From contig JAYKKI010000074.1 of assembly GCA_039881145.1 (NCBI GenBank), positions 10,729,501 through 10,793,500 on the forward strand: DNA of 64,000 nucleotides, read 5' to 3'. Position numbers and translations under genes: made by a program. Origin of the DNA: Druceiella hillmani (taxonomy: Eukaryota; Arthropoda; Insecta; Lepidoptera; Hepialidae). Of this stretch, positions 37,095-47,949 are shown piece by piece. The stretch's first letter is position 1. The number at the start of each line of letters is the position of its first letter. The notes beneath the pieces are model-generated. The model was given only the letters and a program-made list of their open reading frames with translations, was not told the DNA's origin and made no database searches.

Positions 37095-37220
37095 GTAGAA
37101 AAAAAACGGGAACTCTTATAGGATCAGTTAGTAGTCCGTTTGTCCGTCCGTCCGTCTGTCTATCTGTTAAAGTCTTTTTCCTCAAGTATGGCTTTAGTTA
37201 TCAAGGTGAAACTAATTTGA
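37095..37220 (+). repeat. Copy of the TTCCGTA/GTCC dispersed repeat, with its tail best preserved
   Basis: AAAACGGGAACTCTTATAGG is followed by ATCAGTTAGTAGTCCG and then TTTGTCCGTCCGTCCGTCTG with TCTATCTGTTAAAGTC. The tail continues CTCAAGTATGGCTTTAGTTA. The head TTCCGTA is missing, perhaps replaced by the adjacent (TA)n tract. No coding capacity. Confidence 0.7.
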
Positions 37221-37229
37221 TGTAGTAAG

Positions 37230-38460
37230 TCCTTAAATTGTAAAAATTTAAATTTTTGGACACGCAACACATATAACCCTTTAAAGAGTATTTTTCTTTA
37301 ATCGCGGAATGGTATTTTTCGTCAGCACCTAGAGGACTTTTTCTGTCGACCTATAATCTTGAAAGTCGGCATAATGCAATATCTTGTAGTAGAAGTAAAG
37401 GATAAAATAACTATTTGTAATTCTATAAAGACTTATTCGTATTAAAATTAGCATGCAAAAGGCATAATACGCAATATACTTATGTTGTGAAAAATTAAAA
37501 ATTAATGTTTCTAAATACTTTAATTAGAAATATTATATAATATTAAATATTTGTAAGTTCCTTATTTTTTATGTAACCTTCCTAGTGTGATTCCTTTTCA
37601 TTCTTGACCGGTTTTAGATATTATTGGATATATAAGGATTTATTAATTTTTTCAGGAAAAATGTAAAAATTCTGTACTCCGGTATTTTTACATCATTCCA
37701 ATGCATGAACGTGATTTATTTATTGATCACTAACTGGAATAAAACTGTTTAGAAACATATTAAATGTTATGAATTGTTTTGTTAAATAAATTATAATCGA
37801 TTTTCTCTAACGGACCATCTTTGGAGTTGTTCTTTAACAATCAATGAAATTCGTTTTCGAACTAAATAATTTCAATGCTTTGGTTTCGAAATATTTTGCT
37901 GATTTTTTTAAACTATTTCATACAATGGCAAAATATTCTTAAGGTAAAAATTATCATCGCCCGATATAGTCACGATTTTAAAAGTGCATATTTTAATAAC
38001 ATTTAACAATTCCAAATTTCCCAGTAAATCTGTGTCTAAATCTAAGTCTACAAAACTCTGTCATGAACATTTTGATATATTCTTAAACAAATTGTTTACA
38101 GTTAATATTTTCAAATGAAATATGAGATTGGTATAGTCATAAATCCAGTGTCAGACTTAGGATTAAATATGATAAATATATCTTTGCCATCGACATTTAA
38201 GACAAAAATGTTATTCTAGAGCACATAAAGGACCATATTTATAAGGGCATGAATGGATAACTTTATTGTTACGCGATTTTAGTTAACTTGTTGCTACTTT
38301 ATCCGAGCAGGTTTTAATACTTGTTTACAAAAGTAGAAGGTTAAATAAAATAGCGTAAAATTCGTTTCTCTGTCATTTTTAAATACCCTATTTTGAAGGC
38401 ACAATAAAATTATGGTAAAAGGAAATAATATCGTGTTATTGAAGAAGATGAACGAATCTA
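37230..38460. other. AT-rich stretch with no gene seen
   Basis: No gene or element recognised. Composition and texture match the rest of the window. Confidence 0.5.
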
Positions 38461-38467
38461 ACAGAGG

Positions 38468-38708
38468 TTTATTTTTTTAAATATCGATTTTTAATGCATT
38501 GTCCACAGCATAGAATTGATAAAGGTTCTAATTTTTTTAATATCGAATTTAAATACCTTTCCTACAGCACAGAATTTGTAAACGTTCCAATTTTTTTTTA
38601 ATTCGAACTTTAATGCGTTGCCATTCTTATACAATTGATAATGATTCCAAAATTTTTAAAAATCGACTTTTTGTGAGTTATCTACGTCGTAGAATTCATA
38701 CGAGTAAA
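38468..38708. repeat. Degenerate tandem repeat of about 60 bp, four copies
   Basis: Motifs ATATCGATTT (38481), TATCGAATTT (38541), ATTCGAACTT (38601) and AATCGACTTT (38661) recur every 60 bp. Each is followed by a weakly conserved AATGCGTTG.C..CAGCATAGAATT-like part and preceded by GTTC(C/T)AATTTTTTT-like sequence. Copies are strongly diverged, so this array is old. Its last two units are the start of the first copy of the larger tandem that follows. Confidence 0.75.
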
Positions 38709-38760
38709 TGTTTAATTTTTAATAAATATAGTTTTTATGAAGTACACTTTTGTATGCTTT

Positions 38761-38838
<78 letters not shown>

Positions 38839-39235
38839 ACTTTATTTCTGTATATTTCACTGTATGGTAGTTGTATTTAACAGTTCATTTATTAGTTTAA
38901 AATGTTCTTTTATATGGTAATAGTCATATTTTGCGAATAGTATTAGATGTGCTTTCTCATTTTTTTTAGCTGCCTGGGATAGTGAACCAAATTACATTTA
39001 ATATAATGCAGATATAATAGGTTTGTAAATGTTCCAATTTGTTTTTTAATTTGTAAATGTTCCAATTTGTTTTTAATTCGAACTTTAATGCGTTGCCTTT
39101 CTTATAAAATTGATAATGATTCCAAAATTTTTAAAAATCGACTTTTTGTGAGTTGTCTACGTCGTAGAATTCATACGAGTAATTGTTTAATTTTTAATAA
39201 ATATAGTTTTTATGAAGTACACTTTTGTATGCTTT

Positions 39236-39283
<48 letters not shown>

Positions 39284-39686
39284 ACTTTATTTCTGTATAT
39301 TTCACTGTATGGTAGTTGTATTTAACAGTTCATTTATTAGTTTAAAAAGTTCTTTTATATGGTAATAGTCATATTTTGCGAATAGTATTAGATGTGCTTT
39401 CTCGTTTTTTTTAGCTGCCTGGGATAGTGAACCAAATTACATTTAATATAATGCAGATATAATAGGTTTGTAAATGTTCCAATTTGTTTTTTAATTTGTA
39501 AATGTTCCAATTTGTTTTTAATTCGAACTTTAATGCGTTGCCTTTCTTATAAAATTGATAATGATTCCAAAATTTTTAAAAATCGACTTTTTGTGAGTTA
39601 TCTACGTCGTAGAATTCATACGAGTAATTGTTTAATTTTTAATAAATATAGTTTTTATGAAGTACACTTTTGTATGCTTTAGATAT

Positions 39687-39762
<76 letters not shown>

Positions 39763-39943
39763 ACTTTATTTCTGTATATTTCACTGTATGGTAGTTGTAT
39801 TTAACAGTTCATTTATTAGTTTAAAATGTTCTTTTATATGGTAATAGTCATATTTTGCGAATAGTATTAGATGTGCTTTCTCATTTTTTTAGCTGCCTGG
39901 GATAGTGATCCAAATTACATTTAATATAATGCAGATATAATAG
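38576..39943. repeat. Three-copy tandem array of 445-478 bp units, each with a (TA)n core
   Basis: Units run about 38576-39020, 39021-39465 and 39466-39943. Landmarks repeat in order: TTTGTAAA(C/T)GTTCC, TTCGAACTTTAATGCGTTGC, GATTCCAAAATTTTT, CTACGTCGTAGAATTC, GAAGTACACTTTTGTATGC, a (TA)n tract, GTGTACTTTATTTCTG, TGGTAGTTGTATTTAACAG, TTTTGCGAATAGTATT and AGCTGCCTGGGATAGTGA. TA tracts are about 69, 40 and 76 bp, while the unique parts differ by only a few bases. Copies 2 and 3 carry an extra 27-bp duplication (GTTCCAATTTGTTTTT unit) absent from copy 1. The array is recent and its microsatellites have already diverged. Confidence 0.97.
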
Positions 39944-39994
39944 TTACTATGAAGAGTGGGTTTTCTTTGGGTATCGCGTTAAGAATTATTATAA

Positions 39995-40001
39995 TTATAT
40001 G

Positions 40002-40056
<55 letters not shown>

Positions 40057-40058
40057 CA
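39995..40058. repeat. (TA)n microsatellite
   Basis: About 60 bp of TA dinucleotides with a TATAAATATA interruption. The 120-codon plus frame starting at 39999 opens in this tract and is judged an artefact: after the Tyr-Ile run it shows no recognisable protein motif. Confidence 0.9.
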
Positions 40059-40059
40059 T

Positions 40060-40425
40060 ATACCTTCAGCGAGTTATGTGCTTCTTACTCGCCGCCAATA
40101 TGTCCATTAAGCCCTGGTCTAGTTAATGAAGCACGAATACCTCCTGCCAATTTTGACTACCAATTACTTTATTCGGAAATATACTTATTTTATAAGGAAG
40201 TTTTCTTTTGCGCCAAAGCGTTATGTTTAACTTTTTTATTGAATTTTGAATTAGAACTATTTATTTCAGTAACTATTGAGTTAGAATATTCTGAAGATAA
40301 TTCAGTCGAAAAATTGATCTTAAAATTTATTCTTGTGCAAATTTCTTGTATTTTTAATTAATGAAACTTATATCATAATTTACAAAGTACATATTTTGCA
40401 GTATATGGTAATATTATTTTTAATG
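40060..40425. other. Low-stop stretch after the microsatellite, no gene supported
   Basis: A plus frame stays open to 40361 (reading after the microsatellite into SYTFSELCASYSPPICPL and on). It has no motif I recognise, and the start lies in the TA tract. A chance frame is the simplest reading; a terminal exon cannot be excluded. Confidence 0.3.
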
Positions 40426-40427
40426 TG

Positions 40428-40472
40428 GTTCACCACGTGTCCTTCACCACGTGACGGACAGATGTTCGTCTA
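40428..40472. promoter_or_regulatory. Paired E-boxes in a 14-bp direct repeat
   Basis: TTCACCACGTG occurs twice, 14 bp apart, placing CACGTG at 40434-40439 and 40448-40453, followed by ACGGACAGATG. Closely spaced canonical E-boxes are a feature of bHLH-controlled elements. Since the whole 11-mer is duplicated, a simple tandem duplication is an equally good explanation. Confidence 0.35.
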
Positions 40473-40479
40473 TCCAACC

Positions 40480-42495
40480 GTTTTAGTTCAAATTTGGTTT
40501 AGTAATACAGCATATTAATCAATATGTAATAATTAATATGTACATGTTTCAGGTAACAGTCAAAAATATGTTTACGGAAATTTAATGAAGAAACCAATTG
40601 AGTTCATAAATAAGAAATGTTTAAACTTTATACATATACTTTGAAAGAGCGGGTGCCAAATACATCTTTTCTTAATTTTAGATGGTAATATTTAGAAATA
40701 AACATTCCACAAATTATTTTGTCTTTATTTCCGGAACTACTGACTTTGAATTATAAAAAAGATGGTTTTTCGTTTACGCAAAATTGTAAGAAAATTGTAA
40801 CAATGATTCAAGATGTAAAATTTGTTAATCTGTTCACGATAATACATATTTCTCCCCTGTTTAATTTTAGTTATCGAGATGGAACGCGTGGTTTCAGAGA
40901 TTAGTGCGAACATACAAATACACAAACCTTTTTTCTTTATTTATTACTATAGATAATAAATAATTTCATCGTTCAATTTCACCAAATGAATTTGAAAAAG
41001 TTTTCATTCTGTAAATATATTATATTTAACGAAGAGCGATTTCTTACTTTCTTGTCAAAGTTATTCCCTATTAATTCGGTAAGACTGAGATTGAATAATT
41101 GCGTTTCAATTTGATTGTTCAAGGAGTGTTGACCCCATTTGGAGTTGTATTAAATATTATTATTGTGATTAAAATTTAAATCAACTTAAACAAGATTTTG
41201 ACCTGTCAATGAAAATTTCCCCGAATTTCACTAGTCTACTGGATTTACTGATATACAAGCCTTACCTCTGTCTAATTGAGTCTAGGTACTTTCAAACCTA
41301 AAACTAATAGTTATATCGTCGACTTTATTTGAAAAATAATTATATTCGATTAAAAATAAGTGACTCAAGTATAATTAATATTTTTATGTAAGATATAGTG
41401 TATATTAATTAATATAATTAAATTTGTGAATGCAATAATTTTACATTCTTTTTTTAAAGTCGTTAGGAATGAAAAAATACTGTATCTGTTCCAAAATTCA
41501 AACTAATTTTGAATAGAAATTGATTTAAATATATTTACAAAATAAAAGTGGATGGATAAAGCATGTGTGTGTTTAGGTGTTCGCGTGTCTCATAGGGTAG
41601 CACTTAGATTGATAGACCAAATTAAAGAAAAATGTATGTTATGTTTTTTTTTTAAAACACGTTTATATTTTTTATTTATTAACTTGGATCTTTAGGTTCT
41701 TTTGAAAACCAAAAAATGATATTTTATGTGTTAAGTATCCAAAAAGGAATTTTTATTAAACTTTCCCCACCACTTAATAATATATGCCTCAAAATATATT
41801 ATGAAGTGATTATAATAAAATGCCTCAGAATAAAAATAATATCTCACAATTGGTATTCTGGAAAAAATTCATTCAAGGTATCTTTTATATAAAACACAAA
41901 TAAATTGCATTCATTCTTGCAGCAATGCGGGACCCTATAATTAGTAGTTTATGATCATGAGAATGTACGCACCGTATAGCTCCATCCTTAATTGTTATGT
42001 CAAACTGAATATTCTGGACGTTCGATGTATTAATCAACACAACAGTACTCGTTTTCAGGATTTCACTATGGAGAATTTTACAGTGAGTAGCAAATGTTAC
42101 ATTTTTATCACTTGCTATGAGTAATAGAAATAATTCGAAGTAAAAATAATTACGTGTGTCCGCTTTTCTCTTTCTCTATGTATAAATAGGACGATCCAGA
42201 GGGAAATATACAATCATCTTTTCTTTCCCTGCTAAGTTGGATTGAACAGCTGAAGGAATGCATATTTTAATGGTTATGGATATTATGTCTACTTTGCTTG
42301 CGCTGACGAAGCATTCATGTCTCTATAAGCACCGAAGCGAAAAGAGGAACCATTTTATTTTCATCAAATCCGTCCTTCAGCACTTTTTTGCAGTTTTAGA
42401 TCTACTGATATAAAATTTCAAAAAATGGATGTTTCGTAGAGAGATATTAATTAAAAAAAATATGTTGACTTCTCAAAGAATGCAAAATTTTTCCC
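40480..42495. other. AT-rich stretch with no gene seen
   Basis: Frames at 40719-40904 and 40737-40925 are of chance length. Around 41930-42060 and 42180-42360 composition is slightly more balanced. A consensus TATA-box-like TATAAATAGG stands at 42181, but no transcript or open frame supports a promoter. Confidence 0.45.
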
Positions 42496-42500
42496 ACATT

Positions 42501-42552
42501 CTAAAATAGAGTATTATTCTAAATAGAGTATTTCTCAAATAGAGTATTATTA
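42501..42552. repeat. Short tandem repeat of 16-17 bp, three copies
   Basis: AAATAGAGTATT recurs at 42504, 42521 and 42537 with spacers TATTCT-like and TCTC-like. Confidence 0.8.
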
Positions 42553-42559
42553 CGTAGGC

Positions 42560-43085
42560 TTGTAAAGTAAAATTGTAGTTTTATTTATTATTTTCAAGCT
42601 CCATTTTAAAACATTCACTTTAATTTCAGTTTAATATTCAACATGTCTCCATTCTTTTTCAACCTTCTGTTTGAAAATTTAAAAAGTTCGAAATACCAAC
42701 ATTTCTTTAAAATTTCCGATTTAAATTTTAAATAACATTCGATTAATTTACGTTAGCAATTTCAACAGAAGCAGACAATTATAAAATTCTGCATTGTGCA
42801 TGTTTTCATAACAATTTATTTGTATTTATTGACTGACTATAATCTAAATGACTAAATAGATTTTTATATATACTTTATAAATATTTTTCGCGATTTGCCG
42901 GTTAACAATAGTTTTGAAAAGATATTATTAAGATTGTTTTTTACTCTATAATGAGGAGTACAAAATAAAAATTTTATAAATGTATGTTTGTATTAAATAA
43001 TGAACAACAAGCTGCAAATTTAATTAAAAAATAAGTAGGTGTTACAGCTGTCTTCACCAGGTTACCAATTATGTTGGGATTATAT
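42560..43085. other. AT-rich stretch with no gene seen
   Basis: Nothing recognised before the RTE remnant. Confidence 0.5.
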
Positions 43086-43089
43086 TTTC

Positions 43090-43605
43090 AAAACGATGAG
43101 CATCATAATCAACTGAAGACGTTCACTGCTGAATATAGACCTTTCCCATAGATCCCCACAAAGACGTACACATGTAGCCTGGATCCAACAGCTTTCTGCA
43201 ACCTTTATTAGCACATTTATCAGAAAATCATCTATCCACCTAGAAGGGGCTGTCTCACTTTGCTTCTTCCTGCGCGAAATTTTTCTTCGCCAGCCGTTGT
43301 CGCTTCTGGGCAGTATGCGATCTACCTATTAGCACTTCAGTTTGCCAATTCTACAAGATATGTGAGTAATATTATTTTTTCTATTGACTCTTTATTGTGG
43401 ATCATATTTCGAACATAGCCTTTTCCATGAAAAGGTTATTTTCGTATCTTGCCAAACGCCTTGAAATCTTTTTGTTAGGCTATTGTCCTAAATTAAGTGG
43501 CCACGTCGGACTTCCATGTCATCATTGGCAATGCACGCTGATTGAAAACTTTCATCTTAAAATACTAAGGTATTTTGAACGAGAAGACGTACCGATACTA
43601 TGATA
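43090..43605 (-). mobile_element. 3' end of an RTE-clade non-LTR retrotransposon, decayed
   Basis: Read on the minus strand, the segment matches the C-terminal end of the endonuclease-reverse transcriptase of RTE elements as I recall it from insect genomes. Visible landmarks in order are RIGKLK (family form RIAKLKWQW), NGWRRKI, PSRWIDDF (family form P.TRWTDDL), KVAESCWIQAT (family form KVAG.RWMQAA) and finally MGKVYIQQ followed by TGA where the family has Trp (QQWT). The copy is dead: TAA and TAG interrupt it after KLKC, and a one-base deletion shifts frame between the CWIQAT and MGKVYIQQ parts. The 5' part, including the catalytic reverse transcriptase and endonuclease domains, is missing, as in typical 5'-truncated insertions. 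The plus-strand frame at 43397-43603 is an antisense shadow. Beyond 43605 no similarity is visible. Confidence 0.9.
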
Positions 43606-43609
43606 GACT

Positions 43610-44480
43610 TTCAATTCCATTCACAAGAAAATGAATTAATTTTGGAAAAATAATATTGTTCTTTTTTAAGTTCAAGAATGAGAAAAAGCTGAATGATTGA
43701 ACCAGTTTTAACAACACGTCAAGAAAATTCGTTCGAAACGACGAAAGTCTGGTCAATTACAATTCAAATTACTTACCATTGTTGTTCCACTCGTTTCGTT
43801 TACGTTTATTTGTAAAGATGGGAAAAATCTATATCTTAAATAGATCTGTGGTAAAAGTAATCTAGGTCGTTAAAACGTGAACAAAAACTATTTATTAAAT
43901 AAATCTACTGAAAATAGGAGCACTGCATTTTTATTGGTAAATCTCAATTAGTTCTCTCCTAATATACTTCAGGATTTACACAGAAAATTAAAACGTTGTC
44001 GGCTGTCAAAAATATTATTCGTCTCTATATTTTTCCCAAAAAATATGCCGTTCTACTGTGCTCTATTTTCTGTCTATTTTTCATTACGGTATTTCCATAA
44101 AGGCTTGTATTTTGAAAGCAACGGATAGTTGTTTTTTATGACAAAAACGATACTTGTTTAAAAGGATTAAGTCAAACAATAAAACCATATTATTCTGTTC
44201 GTTCATTTTGTTATAGCTTATCGCGGATTCCATGGTTTTAGATCAATGCATGTGAAATTTTTGAAATTTGTCAAAAAGTCTTTCACTTATGTAAATTAAA
44301 AAGGAAATTTTCTTTTCCTCTCATGCCATCAAATTGAATATCGTCGGAGGAAAGTTGTAAAACGGTATTTCTCAGTTTGTTATTGTCAAACTTATTTATT
44401 ACTATTAAGCTTATTTATACATTTTTTTTGTTTACAAGATGCTAAGCTTTAGGGGTTTGTGCAATGTGTCTCCCCCTCTA
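43610..44480. other. AT-rich stretch with no gene seen
   Basis: No gene or further piece of the RTE element is recognised. Confidence 0.5.
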
Positions 44481-44483
44481 GGT

Positions 44484-44557
44484 ATTCAGTGATATATTTG
44501 AAAGATCTATAAAGTCTACCATTCAGTGGTATATTTGAAAGATCCAAAAAGTCTACC
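44484..44557. repeat. 37-bp tandem duplication
   Basis: ATTCAGTGATATATTTGAAA followed by GATC and AAAGTCTACC occurs at 44484 and again at 44521 with three to four substitutions. Confidence 0.9.
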
Positions 44558-44770
44558 TTTACAGGTACTACCGTTTAACTATTTAAGTTAATTTTTGTCA
44601 ACACAACAATTTTAAAATATTAATAGGTGATCACGGAATCTTGCATCAATAACGTCCCAATAAGCGAATGGCTGTGTTTTTATTCATTTTATCTCCAAAA
44701 AAAGTAAATTACTTACAGTAACAAGTTTAAATAAATCTCGTGTTACTGTAAAATTAGTCTAAAATGTTAT

Positions 44771-44794
44771 ATTAATAAAATTCAACTGTAGTCA

Positions 44795-44860
<66 letters not shown>

Positions 44861-44884
44861 TGACTACAGTTGAATTTTATTAAT
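44771..44884. repeat. 114-bp perfect palindrome with a (TA)n core
   Basis: The left arm starts ATTAATAAAATTCAACTGTA and continues GTCAATTTAT (44771-44800). After an uninterrupted TA tract, its exact reverse complement closes at 44884 (ending TGAATTTTATTAAT). Every position pairs, giving about 26 bp of mixed-sequence arm on each side. Symmetry stops at once outside. The arms are unrelated to those at 33834-33925. Perfect identity of the arms implies recent origin or active homogenisation. Confidence 0.97.
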
Positions 44885-44889
44885 TCTCT

Positions 44890-45890
44890 GTTTTTCTTAA
44901 GTAATTGTAACTGAATATAATAAATTCTGTTTCGTACACAGTAGGCTATATAAACCTGCAAGGAGGAACCTCTATGAAATAATAGTAAATTTTTTCTCTG
45001 TGAAACATATTAATTTTTTTTTCACAATTATCAGGTAAACGAGATAATGGTCAAATTTTTTATGTTGGCCAATGCGAAGCAGATCAAAATTAGTTCCGAA
45101 ATAAAACATAATCATTACTCCCTCTAAGTACTTACTAAATAAGATTTAATAAATGTACGTATATACCAATTTGACGAGTAATTAATAATCGTTATTGCAG
45201 TATCTGTTAGATTTTGAATATTAACCGTATGGTTTACTCAGTTAATGTAATCTGTTTAAAGCAACCCATTAATTATTCCGGCAACGTATTAATTTAATTC
45301 AATAAATAAGGTTCTGTAATCGATTTTCAAGTGTTTTGTGTAAGTTATTCGCTTTAATTAGCTGGGTTAATAAAGTAAATAAAAGGTAGAATTTTTTTAT
45401 ATTTATTTTGTAATATTCATTATTTCAATGAGTACAATAATAACTAACTATACGTAGGTCATAGTTTGCGGATTTCGAAAATATTTTACCTTTAAAAACA
45501 ATATCATTACTAAAATTAAATACATTCTTAATTTCAGAAAATTTTCTCTAAGAAAATAAGGGTTTTGAAGATACTCTGTCAAAAATTTGTACCTGTACGT
45601 ACGCAAAAACTCGAAAAGTTTATGCACGGTGAAAATATATGTAAACAATTTTGGCTATCGATAAAGATCACACTTTTCACTATTGATTTTGAAACTTAAA
45701 CGAACAAATTATATCTCTATTAGTTGTGTGGCGGTCTTAGAAAATGGAGAAAATGGGGTTAAGGCAAATTTCTGATTTAATGCCGTAAATATGTGAACTA
45801 TTTTTTAACTCTTATATACTTTCTTCAATCTTTCTCAAACCTTAAATAAAAAAAAATTTCCGATACAAAATTAATTGCCGATGGTTTCAA
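44890..45890. other. AT-rich stretch with no gene seen
   Basis: The 66-codon minus frame at 45448-45648 has no motif. Nothing else is recognised. Confidence 0.5.
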
Positions 45891-45894
45891 ACCG

Positions 45895-46312
45895 TTACGA
45901 TCAACGGTGTTTGAAAAAGGTATTACGAAAAAATACTCAGACAAGGTGCACTGTCAATGCGATGGTGCGTTGAAGTGGGAAGAATTGAATTTGCTACGGT
46001 CCAGTGGTACTCCGTTCATATTTTTTATCAATTTCGCGGAAGGACACCTATGGCACAAATGTCGTCTTCTGAATCTCAACGTTATTTCACTACACCTTCA
46101 GCAAATATAGTCCCCAGATACCAAACCCAACACAATTTTGAATGTTTATGTGACACAAGGAAAATTTTATACGCATTGGAAGCCACATTTCTCAATCGAT
46201 TCGGATGAAACTCAGTACAAAAATAGGTAAAGCAAAAGAGTGAGTTGCATTTGTAAATGGATGAATTTGATCCAATAGTTTCAAAATAGTGGAGGTTCAA
46301 AATGCAAAACAA
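45895..46312. other. Low-stop G+C-richer block, possible element remnant
   Basis: Three frames overlap here: 45907-46110 and 45957-46208 on plus, and 46082-46312 on minus. They are open mainly because the block is less AT-rich than its surroundings. None shows a motif I can name. One reading has Cys/His-containing VHCQCDGALKWEEL and another SSESQRYFTTPSANIVPRYQ. It may be a piece of a decayed transposable element or an exon; strand and identity are undecided. Confidence 0.3.
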
Positions 46313-46319
46313 TCGTTAA

Positions 46320-46781
46320 AATACATCGTTCAATAAAATAATAAAATAGTAAATAGTTATATAGTTTTAAAACACAATTTTATTTATAAACAAAATTGTT
46401 TTTTATCATCACGCGTTAAAAAGCCTTGAGCTGTCTTCCAACCTATATGTTCATGAAACTTACGATATCTCGTTATAACCTTAAGGGGAATCTCTCTATT
46501 ATCACCTTAAGTAGAATTTCGAAATTAATTAAATTTTTTTTATTTATATTTCATATGGCTAAGTCACCTAAGTCATCTAAACTAGATGTATAGATAAAGT
46601 CGTACACCAAAATTAATCTATTATAATATCTGCTAAAAGAGATTTTGCATACATTATATTATTTATTTTGAATTAAACTTTACTAAAAAATTTATATTCT
46701 AATAAAACTGACTGTCACAATTACACTGTCAACATTTACTGTCAATATTTTTAGGTAAAGTAACAAAGCCGCTTACTTGTT

Positions 46782-46819
<38 letters not shown>

Positions 46820-47825
46820 TTCCAGTCGAAATACTCAGTTTATGGGAAAAATATTACTCATGTTAAAGGATGTTGCTTAAAACTATAATTTTTAGTATAT
46901 TTTTAGCAATCTTTACAATAACTTAAAAATTGAGATACACTGTTAAACAAAATAGAACATTTGGGATGAATAAAATTAGGTCAATTTTTCCTTGTGAAAA
47001 ATATTGAAAATGCGGGACGAACTATTTTAATAAATTTGTGTTGATTTCCATAACTATAATCATTTTATACTTGATAATAAAAATTTGCAAAAACTATAAT
47101 AAAACTTGAATTATATTTTCTATCATAATGTCGTAGAGATATGGTAGTATAGAAGAGTTTTAAAACTTCGTTGTGTGGCGGAAATTAGGTAGTTGTACTT
47201 GCAAGAAATTATCAAATATCACAAATGATTTTTCATATATTTTTAATATGACAAATCATTTAGACGACATAATATTTCAGCTTAACATCCGGAAAATATC
47301 CGGAAAATTATAGAAGTTATCTGCATAATATGACATTTTTCTTTAAAATAATTATTTTACTTGCAGAAGTTTTCAAGATAACACAACAAGCTAATGTCGC
47401 TAAAAGAACGAAAGGTGAAGCTTAGTCCAATAATAACTATCATGGATAACAAACCGATTGAAAAGAAATTCAAAATAAGATCAAACACAGTTTGCCTATA
47501 TTTATTCGATTATGGCATTTATTTATAAATTTCTTGTAAATCTATTTGTGTTTCCTGAAAATATTATATTAAGAGACTTTTTTGAATTTTTAAAATTCTA
47601 CTCCAACATTTTCTTTTAATTCGTGCATATTTCTCATAGGCTATAAAAAAAAATTTCATATGCTAAAAAAATAATTTTCATATATGGCTTTGCCCTTCTT
47701 ACCCAATTTCAATGACTTCTCTCCACTCATAATTGGCCCTAGAACTTATATATGTATAGTGTAATACTTTATATTGAGTAACTAGGATAACAATGCCGAT
47801 TTTCAGAACTTTAATTTCGTTGTAT
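46320..47825. other. AT-rich stretch with one (TA)n microsatellite
   Basis: A short TA dinucleotide tract occupies 46783-46816. Otherwise no gene, repeat or RNA is recognised. Confidence 0.55.
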
Positions 47826-47829
47826 TCAT

Positions 47830-47945
47830 TACCAGCTTGAGCTCATTACAATACGAAAAAGGCGGCAAATAACCGAGACGCATTCACTCGGGCGATTTAT
47901 CAAAATTTGTGCTGTCGACTATTTATATGATAATAGTTAATTAAA
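47830..47945 (+). repeat. Degenerate repeat with a GAAAAAGGCGGCA core, copy 1
   Basis: CAGCTT, then GAAAAAGGCGGCA (47855-47867), AACCG, ACGCA, and further on TCGACTATT and AATAGTTAA occur in the same order and near-equal spacing at 51735-51860. The AAAAGGCGGCAAATAACCGAG string resembles the head of a dispersed repeat that I recall as common in Lepidoptera (AAAGGCGGCAAACGAGCAGA). A shorter relative lies near 13595. A pair of diverged regulatory elements is the alternative. Confidence 0.45.
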
Positions 47946-47949
47946 AACC

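Noticed and set aside
36832..37225. Two 117-codon frames and one 69-codon frame on opposite strands
   Set aside because: They are translations of the compound (TA)n tract as Tyr-Ile runs, with a piece of the GTCC-tailed repeat in one of them.
39999..40361. 120-codon plus-strand frame, the longest in the window
   Set aside because: Its start and first fifth lie in a (TA)n tract. The remainder shows no motif, and after removing the tract its length is near chance.
42181..42190. TATA box TATAAATAGG as a promoter
   Set aside because: Such strings are expected often by chance in this composition, and no transcript-like sequence follows.
43397..43603. 68-codon plus-strand frame with protein-like composition
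   Set aside because: It is antisense to the decayed RTE reverse-transcriptase C-terminus.
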